Shown here: one piece after another, positions 43,119 to 50,887 of the stretch
Layout: every line of letters starts with the position of its first letter
Numbering within the stretch: the first letter of the stretch is position 1
Assembly (NCBI GenBank): GCA_902496455.1
Contig: CABVAY010000005.1
Span: forward strand, 5,092 to 69,091
Length of the DNA: 64,000 bases
From: an uncultured Collinsella sp.
GTDB taxonomy: Bacteria > Actinomycetota > Coriobacteriia > Coriobacteriales > Coriobacteriaceae
Direction of reading: 5' to 3'
Notes under the pieces: model-generated
What the model was told of the DNA's origin: nothing
Seen by the model: the letters and a program-made list of their open reading frames with translations, nothing else
The model's database searches: none
Made by a program: the position numbers and the translations under genes

Positions 43119-44645
43119 ATGGAATCGACTGATGTACTGGTAATTGGATCTGGCATTGCGGGCCTTTGCGCCGCCATAGAAGCAGCACGCGCGGGCGCAA
43201 CCGTAGCTATCGCAAGCGCCGGCAAGACTATGAGTGGATCGAGCTTCTTCCCCGGAACCTGGGGCCTGGGACTAATCGGACCCGTTAACGAAGACGACGA
43301 ACAGGACCTCATCGACACCATCCAGACCGTCGGTGGCGGCGTTGCCGACCCCGAACTCGTCCAGACGTTCGTCCACGGCATTCCCCAAGCGATTGACTGG
43401 CTCGAACAGGATCTGGGCGTAGAACTCCAGCGCCCGCAAAGCGCCGAGAGCGCCCAACAAAAGCAATTTATCCCCTGCTTCGACCACAAGACGAGAATGT
43501 GGCGCGGCCTCACCCGCAAGCCCCTTGAGGACGCGTGTACGGCCCAAATCGAGTTGCTGGGCATTCGCCTGCTCCCCCGCCACGAGCTTATCGACCTTGT
43601 TGAGGACACAACCGGAAAGATTACCGGCGCCGTGCTCTATAACCAAACAGACGAGCGCATCGTGACTTTTACAGCTAAAGCCACTATCATCGCTGCGGGC
43701 GGCACGGGCGGTCTGTTCGAACGCAGCCTCACTTCCGCCGACGTGCTCAGCTCATCACAAGCCATCGCACAGGCGCACGGCGCATCCCTAACCAATATAG
43801 AGTTCATGCAGATGATGCCCGGTTTCATTGAACCTAAGCGCAACCTGGTCTTCAACGAAAAAACCTGGCGCTACGTCACGTTTGACCAACCGGTCGACAT
43901 TGCCAACGAAAAGTTAGACGATCTGCTTGAGCAACGCTCAGGATATGGCCCCTTCACTTCGCGCCTGGCTTCTCGCGCCATCGATCTTGCCATCGAACAA
44001 GCAGGTGCCGAAGGTCTGGCGCTCCACTACGACTTCCCGCGAGAGAATGTCCCCGAGTTCGTGCAGACATTTGCCACTTGGCTACAAGACGAGCATGGTA
44101 TCGCTCCGAGCGACGAGATGCGTGTGGCGATGTATGCCCACGCGGCCAACGGCGGCATCAAGATCGACAGGACCGCGTACACGGGCGTTGAGGGCCTCTA
44201 CGCCTGTGGCGAGGCGACAGGCGGCATGCACGGGGCCGATCGCATTGGTGGCCTGTCAAGCGCCAACGGCATCGTGTTTGGGCGCATCGCGGGCACATCG
44301 GCAGCCCAGGCAGCACAGAATGCACCTGAGGTGGCCCCAAAGGCGGTTATCGCCCTCCCCCAGTACGGCATTGCCACAACAGTCGCCGAACGCTTGACAC
44401 GCAGCCTTAAGCACACGATGAGTACCCATTGCATGATCAACCGCACCGAGACGGGCCTATCCGAGGCACTACACGAGCTTGAGGGCTTGAAGACAGAGGC
44501 AACGACCTTGAGCACACAGAAAGCCCAGGACAGCGAAGTCGCAGCCCTCGCCCGCCTGCAATCGCAGATTCAACTAGCACAGGAAATGGTCAAAGCCATG
44601 CGCAAGCGAACCGAAAGTCTCGGATCGCACTATCGAGCGGATTAA
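43119..44645 (+). CDS. FAD-dependent oxidoreductase of the fumarate reductase / aspartate oxidase family
   Basis: A 508-aa flavoprotein from ATG 43119 (GAGAAAGGAG upstream). VLVIGSGIAGLCAAIEAARA is the dinucleotide-binding Rossmann motif; KATIIAAGGTGGLFERS is the second FAD motif; LTNIEFMQMMPGF is close to the H-P-T/Q-E-F region; GLYACGEATGGMHGADRIGG ends the FAD domain. The last ~110 residues are helical and charged, like the C-terminal cap of these enzymes. No FMN-binding domain, heme motif or signal peptide is seen, so it is not a classical flavocytochrome c. Substrate may be fumarate, succinate or aspartate; NadB is possible, but the neighbours are not NAD genes and the conserved NadB C-terminus is not clear. 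Single-gene unit. Confidence 0.78.
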   Translation: MESTDVLVIGSGIAGLCAAIEAARAGATVAIASAGKTMSGSSFFPGTWGLGLIGPVNEDDEQDLIDTIQTVGGGVADPELVQTFVHGIPQAIDWLEQDLGVELQRPQSAESAQQKQFIPCFDHKTRMWRGLTRKPLEDACTAQIELLGIRLLPRHELIDLVEDTTGKITGAVLYNQTDERIVTFTAKATIIAAGGTGGLFERSLTSADVLSSSQAIAQAHGASLTNIEFMQMMPGFIEPKRNLVFNEKTWRYVTFDQPVDIANEKLDDLLEQRSGYGPFTSRLASRAIDLAIEQAGAEGLALHYDFPRENVPEFVQTFATWLQDEHGIAPSDEMRVAMYAHAANGGIKIDRTAYTGVEGLYACGEATGGMHGADRIGGLSSANGIVFGRIAGTSAAQAAQNAPEVAPKAVIALPQYGIATTVAERLTRSLKHTMSTHCMINRTETGLSEALHELEGLKTEATTLSTQKAQDSEVAALARLQSQIQLAQEMVKAMRKRTESLGSHYRAD

Positions 44646-44688
44646 ACTGGACACCTATCTATAGCAGAACACAACTAATCGATATCTA

Positions 44689-44722
44689 TGGGCCCCGTGA
44701 GCTCGAAGTGGCTCAGGGCCCA
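44689..44722 (+). terminator. Hairpin after the flavoprotein gene
   Basis: TGGGCCC (44689-44695) pairs with GGGCCCA (44716-44722), with GTGAGC/GCTCA inside. No T-run follows, so it is only a possible terminator. Confidence 0.45.
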
Positions 44723-44806
44723 TTCGTGTCCGCACGGCAGCGTATCCTTATTCTAAATACAGAGCGGGCAAAGCCCGCATAAACAATAGACCAGCGAGGA
44801 GGAGAT

Positions 44807-45667
44807 ATGGACAGTAGAGATATCGAGAAGTGGCGTGTCGAACTTGATAGCTACGCCAATGTGGATGACGGCGTTGAGTATTGGCTCGCACGCGATTTAA
44901 TGGAACCCATGGGGTACACTCGATGGGAGAACTTCGCCGAAGTTGTTAAGAGGGCAAAAGTCTCGTGCGAAACAAACAAAACTCCAGTTGATTCCCATTT
45001 TCGTGACACCACGAAAATGGTAACTGCCGGTGTCGCCGCTCGCGCGGTTAAAGACTACAAACTTACGCGCTACGCATGCTATTTAATCGCCCAAAACGGA
45101 GATCCAAACAAGCCGGAGATCGCGCTCGCACAGGCATACTTTGCCGTGCAGACGCGTCGCCAAGAGCTCATAGAGCAGCGCTTCGCAGAGATTCAGCGCT
45201 TGCAGGCGCGCCACTCGCTATCCGATTCAGAGAAACAGCTCTCGGGCATTGCGTTCAAACGAGGCGTGGACTCCAAAGGATTCGCGATCATCAAGTCGAA
45301 GGGCGATGAGGCATTATTCGGCGGCAGAAGCACGGCGGACATGAAGCGGCAGCTTGGTGTGCCCAAGAGCGCTGCTTTGGCGGACAAGCTAGCCGATGTT
45401 CTCATCAAAGCAAAGGACCTCACGAACTCGATGACGGCCTTCAACGCCGAGGAACACGACCTGTACGGTCTGGACCAGATCAAGCAAGAGCACGTCGAGA
45501 ACAACACAAGCGTGCGTGGCAGCCTCATCGACCGCGGAATTGTCCCCGAGAACCTACCGCCTGCCGAGGATACAAAAAAGCTCGAGCGTCGTGTGAAGGC
45601 AGACGAGAAGAAACTCAAGGAGGGTACTGACGGTTTTACCGATCCCCAGGGTAGGCTCGATCTGTGA
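44807..45667 (+). CDS. dinD: DinD-like DNA-damage-inducible protein
   Basis: A 286-aa protein, near the 274 aa of E. coli DinD, from ATG 44807 behind AGGAGGAGAT. The N-terminal Bro-N-like part reads EYWLARDLMEPMGYTRWENF and ACYLIAQNGDPNKPEIALAQ; the C-terminal part has GFAIIKSKGDEALFGGRSTA, DMKRQLGVPKSAALADKL and HVENNTSVRGSLIDRGIVPE, which are all DinD hallmarks. E. coli DinD inhibits RecA filaments and is SOS controlled. I see no clear actinobacterial LexA box (GAAC-N4-GTTC) upstream. Its 3' side runs directly into a duplicated tRNA-Lys 3'-end block, so it may have arrived with a mobile segment. Confidence 0.82.
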   Translation: MDSRDIEKWRVELDSYANVDDGVEYWLARDLMEPMGYTRWENFAEVVKRAKVSCETNKTPVDSHFRDTTKMVTAGVAARAVKDYKLTRYACYLIAQNGDPNKPEIALAQAYFAVQTRRQELIEQRFAEIQRLQARHSLSDSEKQLSGIAFKRGVDSKGFAIIKSKGDEALFGGRSTADMKRQLGVPKSAALADKLADVLIKAKDLTNSMTAFNAEEHDLYGLDQIKQEHVENNTSVRGSLIDRGIVPENLPPAEDTKKLERRVKADEKKLKEGTDGFTDPQGRLDL

Positions 45668-45707
45668 AAGCGGCCGCGCCCTTTCGGGTTCGACCCCATG
45701 CAAGGTC

Positions 45708-45741
45708 AAAAAAAAGACGGCCAACCGAAGTTGACCGTCTT
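45708..45741 (-). terminator. Terminator copy 1 of the tRNA-Lys type
   Basis: AAGACGGCCAAC pairs with GTTGACCGTCTT (one G-U, loop CGAA) and the minus strand continues into T8. Confidence 0.8.
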
Positions 45742-45750
45742 AACTTGCTT

Positions 45751-45770
45751 TGGTGGGCCGTCAGGGGGTC
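45751..45770 (-). pseudogene. tRNA-Lys 3'-end fragment
   Basis: These 20 bases equal the CCA end, discriminator, 3' acceptor strand and part of the T-stem of tRNA-Lys at 45929-46004. The remaining tRNA is missing. Between here and 45850 lie three small perfect hairpins (GCCTGC/GCAGGC, GGCGCC/GGCGCC, AAACGC/GCGTTT). Confidence 0.75.
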
Positions 45771-45850
45771 AGCCTGCTGCGCAGGCGGCCACTGCGGCGC
45801 CAAGGCGCCTTGCGCGCTGCGCTGGCAAACGCTTACGCGTTTCCTCAGCT

Positions 45851-45948
45851 CCGCGCCCTTTCGGGTTCGACCCCATGCAAGGTCAACAAAAAAGACGGCC
45901 AACCGAAGTTGACCGTCTTAACTTGCTTTGGTGGGCCGTCAGGGGGTC
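45851..45948 (-). repeat. Direct repeat copy 2 (tRNA-Lys 3' end plus terminator)
   Basis: Second copy of the 97-98 bp block at 45674-45770. This copy continues into the intact tRNA-Lys gene. Confidence 0.88.
45888..45919 (-). terminator. Terminator of the tRNA cluster
   Basis: Same stem as at 45708-45741; the minus strand continues into T6. It lies 10 nt after tRNA-Lys 45929-46004 and ends the His-Lys-Lys transcript. Confidence 0.85.
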
Positions 45949-46004
45949 GAACCCTGGACCTTGGGATTAAGAGTCCCCTGCTCTACCAACTGAGCTAACG
46001 ACCC
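45929..46004 (-). tRNA. tRNA-Lys (anticodon CTT), copy A
   Basis: The minus strand folds into a full cloverleaf: acceptor GGGTCGT/ACGGCCC, D-arm TAGCTCAGTTGGTAGAGCA, anticodon loop CTCTTAA (anticodon CTT), T-arm around GGTTCGACC, and an encoded CCA (45929-45931). Decodes AAG. It is identical to copy B at 46048-46123 and belongs to the same transcript as tRNA-His. Confidence 0.96.
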
Positions 46005-46047
46005 AAAGCTAAAGTCCGTTGTGGCGGACTTTAGAGGAGATATCGTG

Positions 46048-46123
46048 TGGTGGGCCGTCAGGGGGTCGAACCCTGGACCTTGGGATTAAGAGTCCCCTGC
46101 TCTACCAACTGAGCTAACGACCC
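46048..46123 (-). tRNA. tRNA-Lys (anticodon CTT), copy B
   Basis: Sequence identical to copy A, including the encoded CCA. The 43-nt spacer between the copies is short and contains no promoter-like sequence, so both are processed from one precursor. Identity suggests a recent tandem duplication kept by gene conversion. Confidence 0.96.
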
Positions 46124-46145
46124 GATATCAACACGAAGCAAGAAC

Positions 46146-46223
46146 TGGGGTGGGTAAAGGGACTCGAACCCTCGACCTACGGGACCACAACCCGTCGCTC
46201 TAGCCAACTGAGCTACACCCACC
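46146..46223 (-). tRNA. tRNA-His (anticodon GTG)
   Basis: The minus strand folds into a cloverleaf with anticodon loop TTGTGGT (GTG). The 5' extra G (G-1, at 46223) opposite discriminator C73 is the identity element of tRNA-His. CCA is encoded. It is the first gene of the minus-strand His-Lys-Lys cluster. Confidence 0.95.
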
Positions 46224-46388
46224 GTGTCCTGTGCGCTTCGCGCTCGACTATTATTGCAAGGAACGCCACGCGATGCAAGCCCCAATTTTCAAGAATTTTG
46301 AAAAGAGTTTTTCGAGACCATTTCGAGCAAATCCCACCGGTTTCATAGGAGTAAACTTGCCCCACTGCAAATCCTCGAAAGGACCGTC

Positions 46389-47570
46389 ATGAAAGAACTC
46401 TCCAACCGCACGGCAAGATTTACCGATTCGGTCATCCGCCGCATGACACGCATCTCCAATAAGTACGGCGCTGTCAATCTCTCGCAGGGCTTCCCTGACT
46501 TCGATCCCCCGGCGCAGCTGCTCGATAGCCTCAGCACCATCGCCGCCGATCCCAAGCCGCTCTATCACCAGTACTCCATCACCTGGGGCTCCCAGGCCAT
46601 GCGCGAGGCGCTTGCCGCCAAACAGGAGCACTTTATGGGCATGCCGGTGAACCCCAACGAGAATATCGTAGTTACCTGCGGCTCCACCGAGGCCATGATG
46701 GCCGCCATGATGACGGTCACGAACCCCGGCGATAAGGTCGTCATCTTCTCGCCGTTCTACGAGAACTACGGCGCCGACACGATCCTTTCGGGTGCCGAGC
46801 CCATCTACGTGCCGCTCAACCCGCCCACATTCGACTTTGACCGCGAGACACTCGAGGCGGCCTTCCGCGACAACGACCCCAAGGCCATCGTCCTGTGCAA
46901 CCCTTCCAACCCCTGCGGCAAGGTCTTTACACGCAATGAGCTCACCTTTATCGCCGACCTCTGCAAAAAGTACGACGCCTACTGCATTACCGACGAGGTA
47001 TACGAGCACATCGTCTACGCGCCCCACGAGCACGTCTATATGGCCACGCTGCCCGGCATGTTCGAGCGAACCATCAGCTGCAGCTCGCTGTCTAAGACGT
47101 ACTCCATCACCGGCTGGCGTCTGGGCTACACCATCGCCCCGGCCCAGATCACCGAGCGCATCAAGAAGGTCCACGACTTCCTCACCGTGGGTGCCGCCGC
47201 TCCCCTGCAGGAAGCCGTTGTCACCGCCCTCAACTTCGACGACAGCTATTACGATGAGGTCCTCGACCTCTATACCGCCAAGCGCGACCTGTTCTGCCAA
47301 GGGCTCGATAGTATCGGACTTAAGCACAACGTACCGCAGGGCGCCTACTACGTCATGATGGACATCTCTGAGTTTGGCTATGATAGCGACCTCGAATTCT
47401 GTGAGGACCTCGCGTCTAAAGTGGGCGTGGGCGCCGTGCCCGGCTCGAGCTTCTTCCGCGAGCCCGTCAACCATCTGATTCGTTTCCACTTTGCCAAGCG
47501 AGACGAGACGCTTAACGCGGCACTGGAGAACCTCAAGTCGCTACGTGATAAAATCAAGCCGCGCGGGTAA
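46389..47570 (+). CDS. PLP-dependent aminotransferase, class I/II
   Basis: A 393-aa enzyme of fold type I. ATG 46389 follows GAAAGGACCGTC. Key parts: NLSQGFPDFDPPAQLL near residue 30, CNPSNPCGKVF, ITDEVYEHIVYAPHE and the PLP lysine in SCSSLSKTYSITGWRLGY, with the conserved C-terminal Arg in HLIRFHFAKRDE that binds the substrate carboxylate. Closest in feel to kynurenine/glutamine or methionine-type aminotransferases of the aspartate aminotransferase superfamily; the amino donor cannot be told. Cytoplasmic. It is followed by a terminator and so is probably monocistronic. Confidence 0.88.
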   Translation: MKELSNRTARFTDSVIRRMTRISNKYGAVNLSQGFPDFDPPAQLLDSLSTIAADPKPLYHQYSITWGSQAMREALAAKQEHFMGMPVNPNENIVVTCGSTEAMMAAMMTVTNPGDKVVIFSPFYENYGADTILSGAEPIYVPLNPPTFDFDRETLEAAFRDNDPKAIVLCNPSNPCGKVFTRNELTFIADLCKKYDAYCITDEVYEHIVYAPHEHVYMATLPGMFERTISCSSLSKTYSITGWRLGYTIAPAQITERIKKVHDFLTVGAAAPLQEAVVTALNFDDSYYDEVLDLYTAKRDLFCQGLDSIGLKHNVPQGAYYVMMDISEFGYDSDLEFCEDLASKVGVGAVPGSSFFREPVNHLIRFHFAKRDETLNAALENLKSLRDKIKPRG

Positions 47571-47595
47571 GGACGGCCCGGCAACTAAAGCAACC

Positions 47596-47640
47596 AAAGA
47601 AGCCCCGCACCGCCCGCCGCGTTGCGAGGCTTCTTTCTAT
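47596..47640 (+). terminator. Terminator of the aminotransferase gene
   Basis: AAAGAAGCC (47596-47604) pairs with GGCTTCTTT (47628-47636), then CTAT follows. Large loop with a secondary GCA/TGC pairing. Confidence 0.75.
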
Positions 47641-47711
47641 AGCGCTTTCTTAAATGGTTTAGAGCTCTATACTTTAGTCACGGAGCAACTCGTCCCAGAG
47701 AGAGGAATACT

Positions 47712-48602
47712 ATGGCAGAACAGCAGCTTATCGGAGCGCTCGAGGCCGGCGGCACCAAGATGGTCTGCGCCACGGGCTATGCAGACGGTACGGTCCTGGA
47801 GCGTGAGCAGATCGCGACCACGACCCCGCAGGAGACCGTTGAGGCCGTCAATGCATGGTTTGCCGACAAGGGCATCACCGCGCTGGGCATCGGCGCCTTT
47901 GGCCCCACCGCAGTCAACCCCGCGTCGCCCCAATACGGCAAGATCCTGGAGACGCCCAAAACGGCATGGCGCTACTTTGATCTGCTGGGCACCATCCAAA
48001 ACGAGCTCAATATTCCCTGTGGCTACGACACCGACGTCAACGTTGCCTGCTTGGGCGAGGTCACCTTTGGTTGCGCCCAGGGCCTCACCGACGTGGTCTA
48101 CCTGACCATCGGCACCGGCGTGGGCGCCGGCGTGCTCTCGGGCGGTAAGCTCGTGCACGGCATGATGCATCCCGAGGCCGGCCACATCCTGGTCACGCGC
48201 GACCCGCGCGACACCATCGGCGAGCATAGCGCCTGCCCCTTCCATGACAACTGCCTCGAGGGCCTCATCGCCGGCCCTGGCGTTAAAAAGCGCTGGGATG
48301 GCAAGAGCGCCGGAGACATGGCCGATGACCCGGAGGCCATGGACCTGCTCGCAGGCTATCTGGCACAGGCGCTCATGACCTACACGCTGTGCTACGCACC
48401 GCAAAAGATCATCATCGGCGGCGGCGTGGCCGACCACACCCCCATCGTGCCGCTCGCACGCAAAAAGTGCGCCGAGATGCTCAACGGCTATATCGTCACG
48501 CCCGAGGTCAACGACATCGATTCCTATATTGTCAACAACAGCCTCGAGGGCAAGCAGGGCATCATGGGTTGCCTGGCCCTGGGCGCACAGGCGCTTCAGT
48601 AG
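47712..48602 (+). CDS. ROK-family sugar kinase, probable fructokinase
   Basis: A 296-aa protein from ATG 47712 (AGAGAGGAATACT upstream; TATACT at 47668-47673 may be its -10). N-terminal phosphate loop GALEAGGTKMVCA, middle GIGAFGPTAVN and TIGTGVGAGVLSGGKL, catalytic Asp in CGYDTDVNVACLGE. The zinc-binding part is HPEAGHILV followed by CPFHDNCLEGLIAGPG (His plus Cys residues), as in fructokinases of the GmuE/ScrK type rather than glucokinases. It converts fructose to fructose-6-phosphate with ATP. No sugar transporter is adjacent. Confidence 0.86.
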   Translation: MAEQQLIGALEAGGTKMVCATGYADGTVLEREQIATTTPQETVEAVNAWFADKGITALGIGAFGPTAVNPASPQYGKILETPKTAWRYFDLLGTIQNELNIPCGYDTDVNVACLGEVTFGCAQGLTDVVYLTIGTGVGAGVLSGGKLVHGMMHPEAGHILVTRDPRDTIGEHSACPFHDNCLEGLIAGPGVKKRWDGKSAGDMADDPEAMDLLAGYLAQALMTYTLCYAPQKIIIGGGVADHTPIVPLARKKCAEMLNGYIVTPEVNDIDSYIVNNSLEGKQGIMGCLALGAQALQ

Positions 48603-48691
48603 CAGACGCACCCACAGGGCGTGGCGCGCCCGGCAAATCCGACCTACGGAACGACGCCACCACGACTCATATAAGCCCTCAAATAAAAAAG

Positions 48692-48731
48692 GCCGCCTAG
48701 GACCAAACAATACGTCCTAGGCGGCTTTTTT
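48692..48731. terminator. Bidirectional terminator between the ROK kinase and VanZ genes
   Basis: GCCGCCTAGGAC (48692-48703) pairs with GTCCTAGGCGGC (48714-48725); T6 follows on the plus strand and an A-run precedes on the left, so it also works on the minus strand. It overlaps the last codons of the VanZ-like gene. Confidence 0.92.
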
Positions 48732-49166
48732 GGCGCACATCAGCGACCGTAAGAGATATCGGAGCACAACGCCCGTTGCCGCTCCACAGCAGTCGATCAT
48801 CACATCGGTGATCATGCCAGCGCGTCCCGGCACAAAGAGCTGAATCGTCTCGTCGATCGAAGGAATCAGCAGCAGGAACACCGCCGTGGGCAGCAGCACG
48901 TCAAAGGTGCGCCGGCCCTCAAAATCAAAGGCATGCGTTGCCAGGATGCCGAGCACCATATACTCGGTAAAATGCGCGCACTTGCGAACAACAAAGTTGG
49001 TCACCCATTCATATGGAAGTCCCACGCCGTGCAGGAAACCGCGGATAGCTTCCATGACCGTTAGGCTCAGCGAGCCCGATCCCGAGCCGGGAACCAGCGA
49101 ATTGCCCCAAATCAAAAGCGCCATCAGGCAGGTAACAACCGCCCATTTTCGATTGATCTTAACCAT
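48717..49166 (-). CDS. VanZ-family membrane protein
   Basis: A 149-aa protein with an N-terminal helix and two or three further hydrophobic segments. NFVVRKCAHFTEYMVLGILA is the VanZ K/R-x-x-H-x-x-E-Y motif, and SIDETIQLFVPGRAGMITDV matches the second motif (D-E-x-x-Q-x-F-x-P-G-R). Founding members give low-level teicoplanin resistance; most are of unknown function in the envelope. ATG 49166 lies 8 nt from the stop of the upstream gene (49174), so both are one unit. Its last codons lie within the terminator stem. Confidence 0.88.
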   Translation of the reverse strand: MVKINRKWAVVTCLMALLIWGNSLVPGSGSGSLSLTVMEAIRGFLHGVGLPYEWVTNFVVRKCAHFTEYMVLGILATHAFDFEGRRTFDVLLPTAVFLLLIPSIDETIQLFVPGRAGMITDVMIDCCGAATGVVLRYLLRSLMCAKKAA

Positions 49167-49173
49167 GCAGAAG

Positions 49174-50574
49174 TTATGCCTCCGCGCGGAGCGGCGCGAA
49201 GCTGGCGGTACCGCCCTCGATAACGCTCAGATAAGCACGGCCCGTACGCTTGGCGGTAGAGGACTGCAGGCGCTCGATCTCTTCCTCGAGGATCTGATTG
49301 ACGCGCTCGTGACGACGATTTTCCATAATGCCGGCGGCAATAGCCTCGGCCCGCTCGATGCTCTCGCGCGAGATACGGGCAGTATCCTCGGGGAACACAG
49401 CGCTGTGACGGCCGACATAGGCGGGGGCAGCAGGCTGAGGGGCAGCGACGGGAGTGGGGGCTGCAACAGTAGCAGGCTCGTCAATCTCATCCAGAATCGC
49501 GGTGGCGGCGGCCCACATGCCCTCGTGGCCCGAGTAATCGGCCATGGGAACATCAACCTCGAGCGAGGCGTCCGGAAGGTCGCCGGTGTCGATGCGATCT
49601 TGGGCATCAATCGATGCAGTGATGGCTGCAGGCTCATCGAGGTCATCGAGGTCGATGCCCGCGGCACCGGAGATGATAGGCATGCTGGCGAGGTTTGCGT
49701 TGTACGGCGCAGCCTCGGCCGCCTGCTGTTGGGCAGGAGCGCCCCACAGCGAGCTTTCGGCGGCACGGCGGGCGGCAACGGCCTCCTCGTCCGCGGCCAT
49801 GGCTTCATCAACGTACGAATTATCGGCAAAAGCGTTCGCGTCGCCCGAGGTAGCGTTGTAGACGTTATTGGATGCCGCGTTGGCAACGAGTGCCACGAAA
49901 GCCGCCGTGCTGCCCGCAGGGGCGGCCTGGGAGCCCGATACGGCACGCGCCGCGGCGGCGATCTCGTCGCGATTAAAGGAGCCGGTCTGCCCGCCGTTGG
50001 TGAGCTCGTCGATGGCGACTTGATAGACGTCGCGCGAGCGTGCAGGGTCGCAGCTCACCGGCGAATCGTCGTCGAGCATACTGTCGATCATGGACCAAGC
50101 CTCGGCCTCGTCCATGGCATCTGCGGCTCGAGCGATGGTAGGGACACCATCATCGGCATGACGGCGCTGGAACGCACCAGTCAGGCCGGAAAGGAATGCC
50201 GAGGTAGACTGCTCCGCCTGAGCCTGAGAAGCAGAAGCCGCAGCGTAAGGAGTCGCATCCTGCTGCTGAGCTGGAATCGAGGCGGTCTTGAACTCGCTTT
50301 GATGCTGATTGAGATTGGCGGCACCGCCCATGGCATCAGGCTGGAACAGACGCTCTTCACGCTGCGCACGGTGCTCGGAGATACCCAGCGAGGCGGCATA
50401 GATACCCACGCCCGCCACCGCGCCCACGGCGAAGGGAACCGCACCCGCCACGACCGCCTCGTTCACCGACGAAAACGGCAGCGTCGCGGCATACATAACC
50501 ACGGGAGTGGCAAGGCCGATCCCGCACGAAAGTCCGGCAAGGACTGCTCGTTGTGTTGCATCAGAAGAAGCCAT
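49174..50574 (-). CDS. Membrane-anchored, low-complexity Ala/Asp/Glu-rich protein of unknown function
   Basis: A 466-aa protein from ATG 50574 (GGGGAGAGCTC upstream). Two helices at the N-terminus (about residues 10-30 and 38-60; LAGLSCGIGLATPVVMYAA and AGAVPFAVGAVAGVGIYA) anchor it; the remaining ~400 residues are acidic, alanine-rich and likely disordered, with Gln/Ala and Pro/Ala tracts. Near the C-terminus there is a helical, possibly coiled-coil stretch (SIERAEAIAAGIMENRRHER then VNQILEEEIERLQSS). It stands 8 nt before the VanZ gene. I recognise no family. The acidic cytoplasmic or extracytoplasmic tail could serve cell-division or envelope organisation, but nothing supports a specific role. 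Confidence 0.72.
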   Translation of the reverse strand: MASSDATQRAVLAGLSCGIGLATPVVMYAATLPFSSVNEAVVAGAVPFAVGAVAGVGIYAASLGISEHRAQREERLFQPDAMGGAANLNQHQSEFKTASIPAQQQDATPYAAASASQAQAEQSTSAFLSGLTGAFQRRHADDGVPTIARAADAMDEAEAWSMIDSMLDDDSPVSCDPARSRDVYQVAIDELTNGGQTGSFNRDEIAAAARAVSGSQAAPAGSTAAFVALVANAASNNVYNATSGDANAFADNSYVDEAMAADEEAVAARRAAESSLWGAPAQQQAAEAAPYNANLASMPIISGAAGIDLDDLDEPAAITASIDAQDRIDTGDLPDASLEVDVPMADYSGHEGMWAAATAILDEIDEPATVAAPTPVAAPQPAAPAYVGRHSAVFPEDTARISRESIERAEAIAAGIMENRRHERVNQILEEEIERLQSSTAKRTGRAYLSVIEGGTASFAPLRAEA

Positions 50575-50818
50575 GAGCTCTCCCCATCTTCCAGCACCCA
50601 AATCGCATCATTCAGTTGGCTGCGCGAGAGAAGATGAAGCGGGGCTATGCCCCAAAGCAACGGTATATGGTTCGTTTCATCTGCGTTTTCCGTCGCGAAG
50701 CTTAAAAGCTATTATGCGAAACCGCCCCGTCGATTGCAAGCGACGATGTCGGATTGAAACGGGAAACCTGCTGCTCGTCGGTCTTATGGTTAAAAATAAG
50801 TGCGAAGCGGCGATATAG

Positions 50819-50850
50819 AAAAGGGCCGAGGCTCAAAGCCCCGACCCTTT
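50819..50850 (-). terminator. Rho-independent terminator of rho
   Basis: AAAGGGCCGAGGCT pairs with AGCCCCGACCCTTT (two G-U, loop CAA); the minus strand continues CCCTTTT. Confidence 0.85.
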
Positions 50851-50887
50851 ATTGCATTGATGGCTATCGCCGCGTGTGGATGACAAC

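Larger units (their letters stand above)
45674..45770 (-). repeat. Direct repeat copy 1 (tRNA-Lys 3' end plus terminator)
   Basis: This 97-bp block and 45851-45948 are identical except for one A/C difference with one extra base in the A-run. Each copy holds a terminator hairpin and the last ~20 nt of tRNA-Lys. Copy 1 stops after GGGGGTC and has no tRNA body. Confidence 0.88.

Noticed and set aside
43119..44645. L-aspartate oxidase NadB as a firm call
   Set aside because: The FAD motifs fit the wider family; GEATGGMHGADRIGG is nearer to fumarate-reductase types and no nadA or nadC is adjacent.
44646..44806. LexA (SOS) box upstream of dinD
   Set aside because: No GAAC-N4-GTTC or CTG-N10-CAG with flanking similarity was found in this gap.
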